64,000 bases of DNA from a virus: the IMG/VR virus record IMGVR_UViG_3300037475_000032, positions 96,766 to 160,765 of that record; one strand, 5' to 3'. A program made the position numbers and the translations under genes. How positions within the stretch are numbered: position 1 is the stretch's first letter; each line of letters opens with the position of its first letter. Positions 17,358 through 24,926 of this stretch are shown one piece after another. A model generated the notes under the pieces. That model worked only from the letters and a program-made list of their open reading frames with translations, did not search any database and was not told where the DNA came from.

Positions 17358-17914
17358 TGAGCGACCTTCCAACAGAGACAACTCTGCTTCACGGCGGGGA
17401 GGACACATACGAGCAGCGTGGAGGTGAGAGCTTCCGTCGCTGCTCTTACTGTGGTGGTGTGCATCCCCTTGACCTACTCAAGGCACGCGACGAAGGCAAG
17501 ATCGGTAAAGTGGATCGTTCCGTAGATTGGAAGTACGGATGGCCGCACAAGATCTACGTGGACGTGGATGGCTCATATGCCAAGTTCTACAATATCCATA
17601 CGCTTGAGCCTAATCTGAGTGACGAGGAGCGCAAGAAGCTATTCGAATTCGTTGGCTACTCCTTCTCCATGGAGGGCACAAAGATCAAGTGGAAGCGCTG
17701 GGTCTACGATACCCCACCGGCACAGCCCACGAAGGTCTTCCCACCTCTTGCTCAAGCCTTCCTCAACGTACCCGTGACGTTCAACTTCGATCACAACCCA
17801 CGCGGGGAAGTCATCGACGCTCGTGAAGAAGATGGTGGAATCCATGTCACCATGAGGATGGATGATGGCACGATCTTCAATGCCTCTGTCGGCAACCTAA
17901 TCTACGAGGATTGA
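17357..17914 (+). CDS. hypothetical protein with one CxxC site (185 aa)
   Basis: ATG at 17357 overlaps the preceding TAA. After CSYCGG near residue 29 the protein is a mix of beta strands and helices with many aromatic residues. The last 40 residues look like a small beta-barrel (GGIHVTMRMDDG). Function unknown. Confidence 0.68.
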   Translation: MSDLPTETTLLHGGEDTYEQRGGESFRRCSYCGGVHPLDLLKARDEGKIGKVDRSVDWKYGWPHKIYVDVDGSYAKFYNIHTLEPNLSDEERKKLFEFVGYSFSMEGTKIKWKRWVYDTPPAQPTKVFPPLAQAFLNVPVTFNFDHNPRGEVIDAREEDGGIHVTMRMDDGTIFNASVGNLIYED

Positions 17915-18432
17915 TGTTCAAGTACGCAGGTGTAGGCTCGCGGTCAACACCTCCCGAGATCCTGAAAGCGATGGATCTCTTTGCTAATGCCATCGCTAGA
18001 GACTCGCTCCTTCGCACGGGCGCAGCCGAGGGAGCAGATCAAGCCTTCGAGTTCGGAGCCGTACTTGGTGGTGGCCGAGTCGAGATTTACCTGCCTTGGA
18101 AGGGCTTCAACGGTCGTCAGGATGGCGAGATCGTGGAGCCCGGTAAGGATGCGCTCGAACTGGCTGAGTACTATCATCCGAACTGGAAGGCGCTCAAGCA
18201 GGGCGCACGCAAGCTCATGGCCCGCAACGGCTATCAGGTGCTCGGACCCAACCTCTATGATCCGGTCGAGATGGTCGTGTGCTGGACGCCGGATGGCTCT
18301 TTGGATGGCAAAGGCTCCAAGGTCGGAGGCACGGGGCAGGCGCTACGCATCGCTGACGACTACGAGATCCCAGTCCTCAATCTCCAGCGCCCCGATCACC
18401 TGGCTGAGATCGAATCCTTCTTCGAGTCTTGA
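17914..18432 (+). CDS. SLOG/DprA-like Rossmann-fold protein (172 aa)
   Basis: The N-terminus YAGVGSRSTPPE plus RTGAAEGADQAFE matches the nucleotide-binding loop of the SLOG (DprA/YspA-like) superfamily, which binds nucleotides or nucleotide-derived ligands. Later VVCWTPDG and GGTGQALRIA fit the ligand-facing strands. Phage members are common and of unknown role, with proposed links to NAD or cyclic-nucleotide signalling. Its TGA stop lies inside the -35 box of the next promoter. Confidence 0.78.
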   Translation: MFKYAGVGSRSTPPEILKAMDLFANAIARDSLLRTGAAEGADQAFEFGAVLGGGRVEIYLPWKGFNGRQDGEIVEPGKDALELAEYYHPNWKALKQGARKLMARNGYQVLGPNLYDPVEMVVCWTPDGSLDGKGSKVGGTGQALRIADDYEIPVLNLQRPDHLAEIESFFES

Positions 18433-18457
18433 CATACGCTACGGCATAGGCTAGACT
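18429..18457 (+). promoter_or_regulatory. leaderless-type promoter for the 18466 gene
   Basis: TTGACA, 17-nt spacer ending CATAGGC, then TAGACT. The ATG follows 8 nt after the -10 box, so the transcript would begin at or just before the start codon. The -35 box contains the upstream stop codon. Confidence 0.75.
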
Positions 18458-18465
18458 TCCTTCCC

Positions 18466-18918
18466 ATGAACAGAGTCACGATCACCTCCCTTCACGTCGA
18501 TGCACGCGGAGCTATCCCCTTCATCAAGGCCCTGCGGGAAACCGCCGACATCCCCTTGAAGACTGCCAAGGATGCCTACGACGGACTCAAGGAGGGTACG
18601 CCCTTCACGTTCGACTCGCCGCTCAATCAGGTGCTCATCACTCGCCAACTGCGGCACTACTGCGATATCTCCTTTGGCGGCGCACGGCGGATAGACCAAG
18701 CCATCGCTGCTCTCCACGCCCTCAATCACACAGCGGTCGAAACCGACATGGACTCCGATCCAGAGGGCTTCCGCATTGCTCGTGAGCTTCAACTGATCGA
18801 GGGCGTCAATCCTGTCCCGACGAGAGTGGGCGATGCAGTGCTCATGTTCTTGGGGATGGCCTTCGACAACTTCAATCCCACAAGAAACGGAGCGCAAGAT
18901 GGACGCGACGCAGCTTGA
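18466..18918 (+). CDS. hypothetical protein, L7/L12-like helix near N-terminus (150 aa)
   Basis: Residues about 14-45 (IKALRETADIPLKTAKDAYDGLKEG) have the K..R......LK.AKD pattern of the ribosomal L7/L12 C-terminal domain, which here may mediate contact with a translation factor or ribosome; this is a motif-level guess. The remainder is helical. It is first in a short operon with its own consensus promoter, consistent with early expression, and overlaps the next gene by 20 nt. Confidence 0.68.
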   Translation: MNRVTITSLHVDARGAIPFIKALRETADIPLKTAKDAYDGLKEGTPFTFDSPLNQVLITRQLRHYCDISFGGARRIDQAIAALHALNHTAVETDMDSDPEGFRIARELQLIEGVNPVPTRVGDAVLMFLGMAFDNFNPTRNGAQDGRDAA

Positions 18919-19624
18919 GGACTACCAGGTACGCGACGTGGAGAAGCTGATTGGTCTCTTCACGGCCAAGGACCCTCGCAGCCTGGAGCAGATCATCGCC
19001 GACGACACCGAATACGAAGACCACAAGATCGAGAAGGTGTCGCCCTCCGGGGAGAACGCCTTCGAGCTTGGTTTCGATGGCTCGTGGGTGAGCTTCTTCA
19101 CCTTCCCCGATGGCGAGTGCCCCCCCGCAGTCGGGGATGCGCTCAGGATCTACGGCTCGTTCGGGCATAGGCGTCACGGCTTTGCCATCAACGGCAAGGT
19201 CATTCACTACGAGACCCCATGGGAGCAGTTCGCTGAGCGAATCACGATGCTGGCGGGCTTCGACCGTAAGCACCGTGAGCACCTTGAAGCGGAGCGCACG
19301 GACATGGCGGTCTGGTACGACCTTCTCGAAGGTCCCTTCAAGGCTCGCATCGACCGTATGCGTGAGTCGAAGCCTGACTTCGACGTTGACGGCGGGAGCT
19401 ATGAGATGTACCCGGTCCTCATGGCTCAGCGCATCGCCGCATGGGTCAAGGAGCAGCCGGAGGGCTTGCCCCTGGAGATCATCAAGGGCTTCCGTGACCT
19501 GCCCTACGAGGAGCAGGCCAAGGTCATTCACGCTGGCGAGGAGGACAAGTACGGGATCAGCGGCCACCAGTTCGACTTCGCTTGCGCAATAGCTCGCGCA
19601 CATTGCGAAGGCGAGGACATCTAG
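18899..19624 (+). CDS. hypothetical protein (241 aa)
   Basis: ATG at 18899 follows AACGGAGCG. Residues about 1-100 predict a beta-rich, lipocalin-like or OB-like unit (GSWVSFFTFPDGECPPAVGDALRIYG), and the rest is helical and acidic. No motif points to an activity. It is cotranscribed with the 18466 gene. Confidence 0.7.
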   Translation: MDATQLEDYQVRDVEKLIGLFTAKDPRSLEQIIADDTEYEDHKIEKVSPSGENAFELGFDGSWVSFFTFPDGECPPAVGDALRIYGSFGHRRHGFAINGKVIHYETPWEQFAERITMLAGFDRKHREHLEAERTDMAVWYDLLEGPFKARIDRMRESKPDFDVDGGSYEMYPVLMAQRIAAWVKEQPEGLPLEIIKGFRDLPYEEQAKVIHAGEEDKYGISGHQFDFACAIARAHCEGEDI

Positions 19625-19656
19625 TCAACCATAAAATCTGTTACGATAGGAGCATC

Positions 19657-20001
19657 ATGCCGAAGTTGATGACCACAGACGAGCAGGGCAACGAGTACGA
19701 GATCGGCACTGTCGAGCGGGTGCATCTCGGCTACGAGGACCACGGGCTCTTTGCCTTCGGGGTTAACTTCAAGTTCGAGGGCTCAGGACAGGGCACCGGC
19801 TTGTACGGTCTGCCCGAGGACGCTCCGTCGTCCATCCGTCTCATCAAGCGCGTGACGGATGTCATTGGTCCGATCACGGAGGCGAAAGGCAAGAAGGTGT
19901 TCGCTATTCGCGCAGCAGGAGACCGCTTCGGCAAGATCATCGGCATTGCCCCGCTGGAGGGCGAGCCCGTCTTCTTCGAGGACATCTTCAAGGACGCCTG
20001 A
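19657..20001 (+). CDS. hypothetical beta-rich protein (114 aa)
   Basis: ATG at 19657 is preceded by ACGATAGGAGCATC, giving a good AGGAG site, and perhaps by a TACGAT -10 box. The sequence shows alternating strands (GLFAFGVNFKFEG, GKIIGIAPLEG) and few helices. No family recognised. It overlaps the small zinc-finger gene by one base. Confidence 0.66.
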   Translation: MPKLMTTDEQGNEYEIGTVERVHLGYEDHGLFAFGVNFKFEGSGQGTGLYGLPEDAPSSIRLIKRVTDVIGPITEAKGKKVFAIRAAGDRFGKIIGIAPLEGEPVFFEDIFKDA

Positions 20002-20162
20002 TGCTCTGGCTGGAAAACTTCTTCCTGGCACTCGTCGGCAAGCAGAGGATCGAGTGCCCGCGATGTCATGGTAAGGGCACCAATGGTCGTGGTGATTGGT
20101 GCTGGCCGTGCAAGGGAAGCGGAACGCAGGTAATCCCTAGAAAGGACCCCTCACTTCGATGA
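20001..20162 (+). CDS. DnaJ-type zinc-finger mini-protein (53 aa)
   Basis: Two CxxCxGxG elements, CPRCHGKG and CWPCKGSG, make one DnaJ-like zinc site; a hydrophobic helix (NFFLALVGK) precedes it. The ATG overlaps the upstream stop and the TGA overlaps the next ATG, so translation is strongly supported. The same element recurs in the 129 and 46641 proteins. Role unknown. Confidence 0.66.
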   Translation: MLWLENFFLALVGKQRIECPRCHGKGTNGRGDWCWPCKGSGTQVIPRKDPSLR

Positions 20163-20482
20163 CTTCACTACGCCAACAAGCGCGAGAAGATGCCCGTCGC
20201 AGCCGTATCTCCCAGGAGAGAAGGCGTAGGCGGGCCTATAAACCCACAACAAGGAGAACCGCAATGCCATTCAAGATCGCTGGCATGGTTGGTGGAGGGG
20301 TCGTTGGAGTCCTCTTCTTCATCGCCATCGTCTGGTTCATCAGTGCCCTCTTCTGGGGGGGCGTCACGTTCCTCATCTGGAACGATGCAGGTCTGTATCA
20401 CGTATTCCACGGCGCAGGTACGCTCAACTACTTCTGGCAGTCCGTAGGGATTGGAGCAGGTCTCAGTCTCGTGCTGGGCTAG
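20159..20482 (+). CDS. small membrane protein (107 aa, or 72 aa from 20264)
   Basis: The first 35 residues are strongly basic. Two hydrophobic stretches follow (GGVVGVLFFIAIVWFI and GIGAGLSLVLG). An internal ATG at 20264 has a far better ribosome-binding site (ACAAGGAGAACCGCA) and would drop the Arg-rich leader, so both starts may be used. Membrane insertion is predicted; function unknown. Confidence 0.6.
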   Translation: MTSLRQQAREDARRSRISQERRRRRAYKPTTRRTAMPFKIAGMVGGGVVGVLFFIAIVWFISALFWGGVTFLIWNDAGLYHVFHGAGTLNYFWQSVGIGAGLSLVLG

Positions 20483-20486
20483 CTTC

Positions 20487-20684
20487 GTGAATGGTCGGAA
20501 CAAGGGTCTACGAAAGATCATCAAGGAACTGGAAGCCCAAGGGTGGAGAGTAGAGAAGGGTCCGCACTGGAAGCTATTCTCCCCTAACGGCAAGTCAATC
20601 GTGGTGGTCTCTTCGTCCCCAAAGAGCACTGAGACGCACAAGGTTCGAGCGGATTGCGTGAGAGCCGGAGCAGTCTTCAACTGA
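20487..20684 (+). CDS. HicA-like small RNA-binding protein (65 aa)
   Basis: The GTG start lies 4 nt after the membrane gene. The fold pattern helix-strand-strand-strand-helix with KIIKELEAQGWRVEKG, HWKLFSPNG and THKVRADCVRAG resembles HicA-type mRNA interferases, whose catalytic His follows a G-x-H-x-x-[FY] pattern (here GPHWKLF). No HicB antitoxin is adjacent. It could act on RNA as a host-takeover factor. A hairpin terminator follows. Confidence 0.6.
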   Translation: MNGRNKGLRKIIKELEAQGWRVEKGPHWKLFSPNGKSIVVVSSSPKSTETHKVRADCVRAGAVFN

Positions 20685-20687
20685 GCC

Positions 20688-20713
20688 AACGGCACCTTTC
20701 GGGGTGCCGTTGC
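20688..20713 (+). terminator. strong hairpin, likely transcription terminator
   Basis: A perfect 10-bp stem CAACGGCACC / GGTGCCGTTG with a TTTCGG loop follows the HicA-like gene by 3 nt. No U-tract follows, so termination may be partial. Confidence 0.6.
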
Positions 20714-20728
20714 TACGAGGTAATAGAT

Positions 20729-21934
20729 GTGAAGATCGTTGCTACACAAGACCACGAGTCATGGTTCGTGGATTACGTGCGAGAGGCACTTGCGGAGGCT
20801 CCAGCAGAGTTGCCGCCCAAGGAGCAGACCTTTGGTCACGTCACGGCACGCTGGCATGTCTGCGAGCCTGGAATCGCTCACATCGCCGTCGAGGGCGGCA
20901 CGGTCGATGATCGTCTCCTAGTAGAGACAGTTGTCCGCAGTCAACTTGAGGGTCATGGGTTTAAACAGGCAGCCTACACGCTCTCGTGGGACCTGGGAGA
21001 CAAGAAGCTCGTGAAGGAAGCCACCTGGGACGACATCATGGCGAAGGCCAAGCGTCTCATCCAGTCGGGCGATGTCCAGATCTTGCGCAACGGCTACAAC
21101 ATCATCGTGGGTCAGGTGCAGGGTGACCACGGCACTTACCAGACCGAGATCAGCCGTGACGATCCTAACTCGCAGGCGATCACGCTCTGGCAGTGTGAAT
21201 GTCCGTGGGATCAGTTCGCGTGGCAGCGTACAAGGCAGTGGAAGAAGTATGAGGGACGTGTGTGCTCGCACGTTCTCGCTACCTACTGGCAGGCTCAGAC
21301 CATGCCGTTGGACGAAGACAGCGAACCAGGCCAGAGCCCCGAAGCACCGCAAGGCCCACCAGGCACGGTGGCTCCAGGCGCATCCGTTCCACCAGAAGGC
21401 TCAGAAGCCTTCAACCCCAACATGAAGGCGGATCAGGCTGCACCTGGCAGCATGGCCCCCACGCCTCCACCAGGACAGGCACCAGAACCACCGGATCTAC
21501 TCCCGCCCTACCAGATGAATCCGGCCACTCAGCCTGCCACCAATCCCGTCTCTGTGCCGGGCCAGAAGCCTCAGACACCGCTCAACCCTGTCCAGTATCC
21601 TGGCGGCACGTTCTCGTCCATTCACACCTCTGAGCAAGAGTTTGTCAACGGCATGATGGTGTCGAACAAGCAGGAAGACGTAGGGACACTCGTCGGGCGC
21701 TCACCAGAACATGGCGCAGGCAACCAGGCCAGCATCCCGCAGAACAGCGTGGGTGAGGTACTTGGAGTCGATCCAACTACCGGAATGGTGAATGTCTACT
21801 TCGCAGGCCCGCAGGCAGAAGCGGGCAAGATGGAACCGCATGGCATCGTCGGCTGGTTCTTCCCACAGGAACTAGCCGTGCGTGGGGATGTGAGGGCACC
21901 AGGCCCAGCCATCCAGCGCCGTCGTGCGCTATAG
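20729..21934 (+). CDS. SWIM zinc-finger protein with proline-rich linker (401 aa)
   Basis: Residues about 100-195 carry CECPWDQF ... CSHVLATYW, the CxC(n)CxH signature of SWIM zinc fingers, which bind DNA or protein. Residues about 200-320 are Pro/Gly/Ala/Gln-rich and probably extended. A beta-rich C-terminal domain ends in RRRAL. GTG at 20729 follows GAGGTAAT and sits just past the terminator hairpin; an earlier in-frame ATG would overlap the upstream gene. A GTTTAAAC site (20959) lies inside it. Confidence 0.74.
   Translation: MKIVATQDHESWFVDYVREALAEAPAELPPKEQTFGHVTARWHVCEPGIAHIAVEGGTVDDRLLVETVVRSQLEGHGFKQAAYTLSWDLGDKKLVKEATWDDIMAKAKRLIQSGDVQILRNGYNIIVGQVQGDHGTYQTEISRDDPNSQAITLWQCECPWDQFAWQRTRQWKKYEGRVCSHVLATYWQAQTMPLDEDSEPGQSPEAPQGPPGTVAPGASVPPEGSEAFNPNMKADQAAPGSMAPTPPPGQAPEPPDLLPPYQMNPATQPATNPVSVPGQKPQTPLNPVQYPGGTFSSIHTSEQEFVNGMMVSNKQEDVGTLVGRSPEHGAGNQASIPQNSVGEVLGVDPTTGMVNVYFAGPQAEAGKMEPHGIVGWFFPQELAVRGDVRAPGPAIQRRRAL
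20959..20966. repeat. GTTTAAAC palindrome (copy 2, in SWIM gene)
   Basis: Exact octamer in the context GGGTTTAAACAGG, encoding G-F-K-Q, the same F-K-Q reading as copy 1. Confidence 0.6.
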
Positions 21935-21941
21935 TGACAGG

Positions 21942-22220
21942 ATGCCTTACAAGACTCCGCTCTTGAGTAACCGCTGCGAGGTCAATGGCAAAGAGCTTCC
22001 TCCCGGTATCGGTGTAGATGTTGACCAGATGATGGAGAGGCTAGAGATCCCCATTGGCCCTGTTACGAGCATCCGAGGACCCGAGATCATCTACACCGCC
22101 TACTACCGTTATCAGGACTGTGACGGCGGCTGGCACAAATCGAATAGACGTGTTCGCCCTGGCTCAACCGTCAAACTCTACAGCTATGATGGCGAGAAGG
22201 AGTACGTTGTTCAGGTCTAG
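21942..22220 (+). CDS. hypothetical beta-rich protein (92 aa)
   Basis: ATG at 21942 lies 6 nt after a TATAGT -10-like box (CGTGCGCTATAGT), suggesting leaderless expression, though no -35 box is clear. The protein is aromatic-rich with short strands (YTAYYRYQDCDGGW). No family recognised. Confidence 0.6.
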   Translation: MPYKTPLLSNRCEVNGKELPPGIGVDVDQMMERLEIPIGPVTSIRGPEIIYTAYYRYQDCDGGWHKSNRRVRPGSTVKLYSYDGEKEYVVQV

Positions 22221-22226
22221 CGAACC

Positions 22227-22236
22227 GTAATAGGCG
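22227..22236 (+). promoter_or_regulatory. TAATAGG motif before a tail-type gene
   Basis: GTAATAGGCG abuts the ATG of the 22237 gene. The same motif precedes the genes at 33151, 43871, 45321 and 56054, and also occurs at 31917; it may be a late promoter or start signal. Confidence 0.5.
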
Positions 22237-22686
22237 ATGGCCTTTACGAATATCGAAGTCACCGGCACCTTCAAGGGTCCGAGCAATGAAGCTCTTACGG
22301 GCCGAGTGACAGCCACGCTCTCGACGCCTATCCAGAACGGCACCACGAGCGTCACGCCTACCAAGATCGTAGGCAACGTCACCAATGGCACGCTGAGCAT
22401 GAAACTGGCTGCCAACAACGATCCTGCGACGCTACCCACAGGATCGTTCTACACGTTCCGTGTCGAACTGCAACGAACCGAAGCACGCGAATTCAAGGCC
22501 GTCGTAGAATACAACGTGGCCGAAGGCAAGGTGGACATCTCGAAGCTGTATGAAAGCAGCGGCTTCATCGGGAAGAAAGTCCGCCCGCAGATCTCCGTCT
22601 CACCCACGCTCCAGGAACTATCCGAAGTGCTCGTTGATCTCGGCTTGGTCGAACAAGTGCAGAAGCCCTTCGCCCGAGACCTGTAG
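22237..22686 (+). CDS. tail or decoration protein (149 aa)
   Basis: The N-terminus (FTNIEVTGTFKGP, then TATLSTPIQNG) is a beta-sandwich-like unit of the type found in actinophage minor tail and fibre-associated proteins. The C-terminal third is helical (LQELSEVLVDLGLVEQ). The upstream TAATAGG motif links it with other virion genes. It is isolated from the main fibre cluster. Ligand or partner unknown. Confidence 0.6.
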   Translation: MAFTNIEVTGTFKGPSNEALTGRVTATLSTPIQNGTTSVTPTKIVGNVTNGTLSMKLAANNDPATLPTGSFYTFRVELQRTEAREFKAVVEYNVAEGKVDISKLYESSGFIGKKVRPQISVSPTLQELSEVLVDLGLVEQVQKPFARDL

Positions 22687-22732
22687 CCATGTGGAGGGAG
22701 TTGAAGTACTGGCTCCAATGGGGAACCCATAG

Positions 22733-22761
22733 TGGACACAGACGCCGCCGATTGCTAGGAT
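22733..22761 (+). promoter_or_regulatory. leaderless-type promoter for 22768
   Basis: TGGACA, 17-nt spacer, TAGGAT, then ATG after 6 nt. The -35 box deviates at one position from TTGACA. Confidence 0.6.
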
Positions 22762-22767
22762 GCTGGC

Positions 22768-23082
22768 ATGAGCTACGAGGGCGTCATTGATGCGTCTCCC
22801 TACGACATAGGCTGGGAGGACATCCGCAGGGACTTCATGATCCGAGGCTATATCAGCTTCGGGATCACGGACTACCGCTCAGTCATCATGCCAACGATGA
22901 CGAACGATGTCTACATTCGTCACGCTCAGCGAGCCGAGGAACTGCTACGCATCTTCCATCGCCGCCCCTCGTGGCGTACGTTCATCCGTCTGCTTCGAGA
23001 GGCGTTCCTATCTGGGTTTGAGGATAGTCGCGGCAGTCGGGACAGATACACCCACGGGCGAGCCGTTGGATCTGCCGGTTGA
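22768..23082 (+). CDS. hypothetical protein (104 aa)
   Basis: Aromatic and charged, largely helical toward the C-terminus (YIRHAQRAEELLRIFHRR), then a short Arg/Gly tail. Driven by its own leaderless-type promoter. It is the last rightward gene before a convergent leftward one. No family recognised. Confidence 0.65.
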   Translation: MSYEGVIDASPYDIGWEDIRRDFMIRGYISFGITDYRSVIMPTMTNDVYIRHAQRAEELLRIFHRRPSWRTFIRLLREAFLSGFEDSRGSRDRYTHGRAVGSAG

Positions 23083-23112
23083 GTCGCCAGCGCTTGAAGA
23101 TCGTGATGGGAT

Positions 23113-23364
23113 TCATGGGCGAAGCACGGCTCCTGAGAGATTGGCACCACGCAGGTCAGCCCCTCGTAGGTTGGCCTTCGCCAGTTCGTGGAAGGCACGC
23201 TGCCAGCGCTCATCGAGCGGAGGCGGCACATAGCTTGCGTTTTCCTTACGCACCCGACGATTGTGCGGGTACTGGCGAATCCGTCGTATGGGCTCGTAGA
23301 TGACTAGGGCCATGCCTACGTCGTAGCCGATGATGGCTCCTATGAGGGTCCAAGTAATGTTCAT
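23113..23364 (-). CDS. membrane mini-protein with pentapeptide tail (83 aa)
   Basis: A hydrophobic N-terminal segment (WTLIGAIIGYDVGMALVIY) is followed by a basic region and a C-terminal run of pentapeptide-type units (ANLRGADLRGANLSGA). The whole gene is leftward inside an otherwise rightward region and has its own consensus promoter. ATG at 23364 is chosen because it sits 6 nt after the -10 box; another ATG at 23370 abuts the box. It resembles the start of larger phage pentapeptide proteins such as that at 25528. Confidence 0.6.
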   Translation of the reverse strand: MNITWTLIGAIIGYDVGMALVIYEPIRRIRQYPHNRRVRKENASYVPPPLDERWQRAFHELAKANLRGADLRGANLSGAVLRP

Positions 23365-23370
23365 GCTCAT

Positions 23371-23399
23371 AGCATAGCCTATGTTGCGACCTAAGTCAA
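23371..23399 (-). promoter_or_regulatory. leftward promoter of the pentapeptide mini-gene
   Basis: Leftward TTGACT, 17-nt spacer ending ACATAGGC, TATGCT. It is back-to-back with the rightward promoter at 23413, leaving only 13 nt between the two -35 boxes. Confidence 0.68.
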
Positions 23400-23412
23400 G
23401 CAAAGAAAAGTC

Positions 23413-23441
23413 TTGACATAGGCTACATGAGGGTATATACT
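23413..23441 (+). promoter_or_regulatory. rightward leaderless-type promoter for 23449
   Basis: TTGACA, 17-nt spacer, TATACT, then ATG after 7 nt. The spacer repeats the TAGGCTACA element seen in the 25396 and 26601 promoters. Confidence 0.75.
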
Positions 23442-23448
23442 TCATCCC

Positions 23449-23679
23449 ATGACACGCAAAGACTACAACGCACTGGCCGAGATGGTCCGTACAACACGGA
23501 CGCACTACCAGGGCGCAAAGCCGAAGGCCAAGGTCAGCAAGGACATCAAGGAGCTTGTGAAGGGTGCTTGCACCGATGCCGTTGACCACATGGCTCGTGA
23601 GATCGCCAACATCTGCGAAGCCGACAACCCGCACTTCGACCGTGACCGCTTCATGATCGCCTGTGGGGTGCCGCGATGA
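23449..23679 (+). CDS. RKDY-module phage protein (76 aa)
   Basis: Starts MTRKDYNALAE and ends PHFDRDRFMIACGV. This is a short phage family in which the two conserved ends flank a variable helix. The same module is embedded at residues about 251-301 of the 679-aa protein at 129. A DNA- or protein-binding adaptor role is possible. It is first in the operon running to 25399, under a strong promoter. Confidence 0.74.
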   Translation: MTRKDYNALAEMVRTTRTHYQGAKPKAKVSKDIKELVKGACTDAVDHMAREIANICEADNPHFDRDRFMIACGVPR

Positions 23680-24041
23680 ACCAGCGCTATCTCATCTGGC
23701 CCGTCGAGGATGGCTACGTGGTGCGCGACACCGTACGTGACCATGAAGTCGTCTCGGAGTCGCTGCCCCGCCGAGAAGCACAGGCGGAGGCTCGTCGCAT
23801 GAACAACGAGACCGATCCCGAGGTCACTATTCCTCGTGTGCGTGGAGCGAAGTGGCTCCGCGAGGCCAAGTACATCGACAACGCCCTCAAGCGCGAGGTC
23901 GTGCGAGTCATCGAACTGTGCAAAGAGGAGTTCCCGGATGAGCCAATCATGATCCGGCCAGCCTCATACATCGGCCCTGACGACGACAGCCGTGTGGTAG
24001 TCTGCTACGGGCTCGGTCAGCGAATCTTTAGGAGCGTGTGA
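23676..24041 (+). CDS. hypothetical protein (121 aa)
   Basis: Overlaps its neighbours by 4 nt and 1 nt. An N-terminal beta unit (YLIWPVEDGYVVRD) is followed by a charged helical part. The gene is part of the early-type operon. No family recognised. Confidence 0.66.
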   Translation: MNQRYLIWPVEDGYVVRDTVRDHEVVSESLPRREAQAEARRMNNETDPEVTIPRVRGAKWLREAKYIDNALKREVVRVIELCKEEFPDEPIMIRPASYIGPDDDSRVVVCYGLGQRIFRSV

Positions 24042-24223
24042 TGAAGCTCGTGCTGACTCGAAAGAAGGAGATCGATGTCGTGGAAGACGCGCTAGTCCAC
24101 TTTCTTGGCGGCGCGACTAACCGAGAGCTAAGCGAATGGCTCGGATGGAAAGCGGCAGAGATCAATGCGGCCAATGAGGTCGTCAGCAAGATCAACTCTC
24201 AACGTCTACAGGAGACATCATGA
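24041..24223 (+). CDS. hypothetical helical protein (60 aa)
   Basis: ATG at 24041 follows the upstream TGA by overlap. Helical, with WLGWKAAEINAANEVV suggesting a helix-turn-helix-like turn (GATNRELSEWLG...INAAN), so a small DNA-binding role is possible. Stop overlaps the next ATG. Confidence 0.62.
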   Translation: MKLVLTRKKEIDVVEDALVHFLGGATNRELSEWLGWKAAEINAANEVVSKINSQRLQETS

Positions 24224-24744
24224 TTTACACAGACCAACAGATCGATGTCCTTCTGGAGAAGGCCAACGAAATAGGCTTCAACACGGCACTCGGCATCGTG
24301 CGCTCGTTCGATGAGGACGTGCAGGAGAAGTACAAGGACGCATTGCGTCAGGCGATGCGCGAAATCCTGGAGCTTCTTCCCGATGCTGAGCCGCAAGCTG
24401 AGGAGAGCGTCGTCTATGGCGTGCTCTGCCAGCCGTGGTGGGAAAGCGAGCGAGGCTGGGGTCAGCGCCCCGATGGTTTCACACTCCATGCTTCCTTCGA
24501 GGACCACAAGCGCTTCACGGAAGACCACTGGAAGAAGCAGAAGGCGTACTTCGCCGAGCGTGGTCTGCCCGAGGGTCATGTCCCTGACGCCTACACCTTC
24601 GCCAGCGGCGACCCATTCGTGGTCGAAGTGGACGAGGAGACCTACAGGGCCGTCACCGATCCCGCTGTTGCGGGCATCTGGGGACAGGGCAACAAAGCGC
24701 CTGAGAAGGCGAACCGTCGAGACCTGGAACTGGGGCCGAACTAG
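24220..24744 (+). CDS. hypothetical protein (174 aa)
   Basis: Helical N-terminus followed by a mixed domain with many Trp, Phe and Glu residues (PWWESERGWGQRPDGFTLHAS). The layout is typical of phage DUF proteins. No motif identified. Cotranscribed with the RKDY and macrodomain genes. Confidence 0.66.
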   Translation: MIYTDQQIDVLLEKANEIGFNTALGIVRSFDEDVQEKYKDALRQAMREILELLPDAEPQAEESVVYGVLCQPWWESERGWGQRPDGFTLHASFEDHKRFTEDHWKKQKAYFAERGLPEGHVPDAYTFASGDPFVVEVDEETYRAVTDPAVAGIWGQGNKAPEKANRRDLELGPN

Positions 24745-24746
24745 CC

Positions 24747-24926
24747 GTGACACGACAGCAGGACATCGAGAAGCACATGCAGGAATCTGGCGAAGCGAGC
24801 GAAGACCAGGAATGGCAGGAGTACTACCACAGGGTTCGCTCCCGCAAGTGTACCTGCGATTTGCTGGAGCCGTACGGTCACGTCACTTGTCCAAGCTGCA
24901 ATGAGTCGATTGGAGACTTCCTATGA
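24747..24926 (+). CDS. small zinc-site protein (59 aa)
   Basis: GTG start 2 nt after the previous stop. Cysteines CTC and CPSC near the C-terminus can form a zinc site; the N-terminus is a charged helix (Gln/Glu-rich). The TGA overlaps the macrodomain ATG. Confidence 0.55.
   Translation: MTRQQDIEKHMQESGEASEDQEWQEYYHRVRSRKCTCDLLEPYGHVTCPSCNESIGDFL

Noticed and set aside
18872-19603. A 243-aa leftward frame opposite the 241-aa rightward gene
   Set aside because: The rightward gene has an overlap-coupled start and normal composition; the leftward frame has no start signal.
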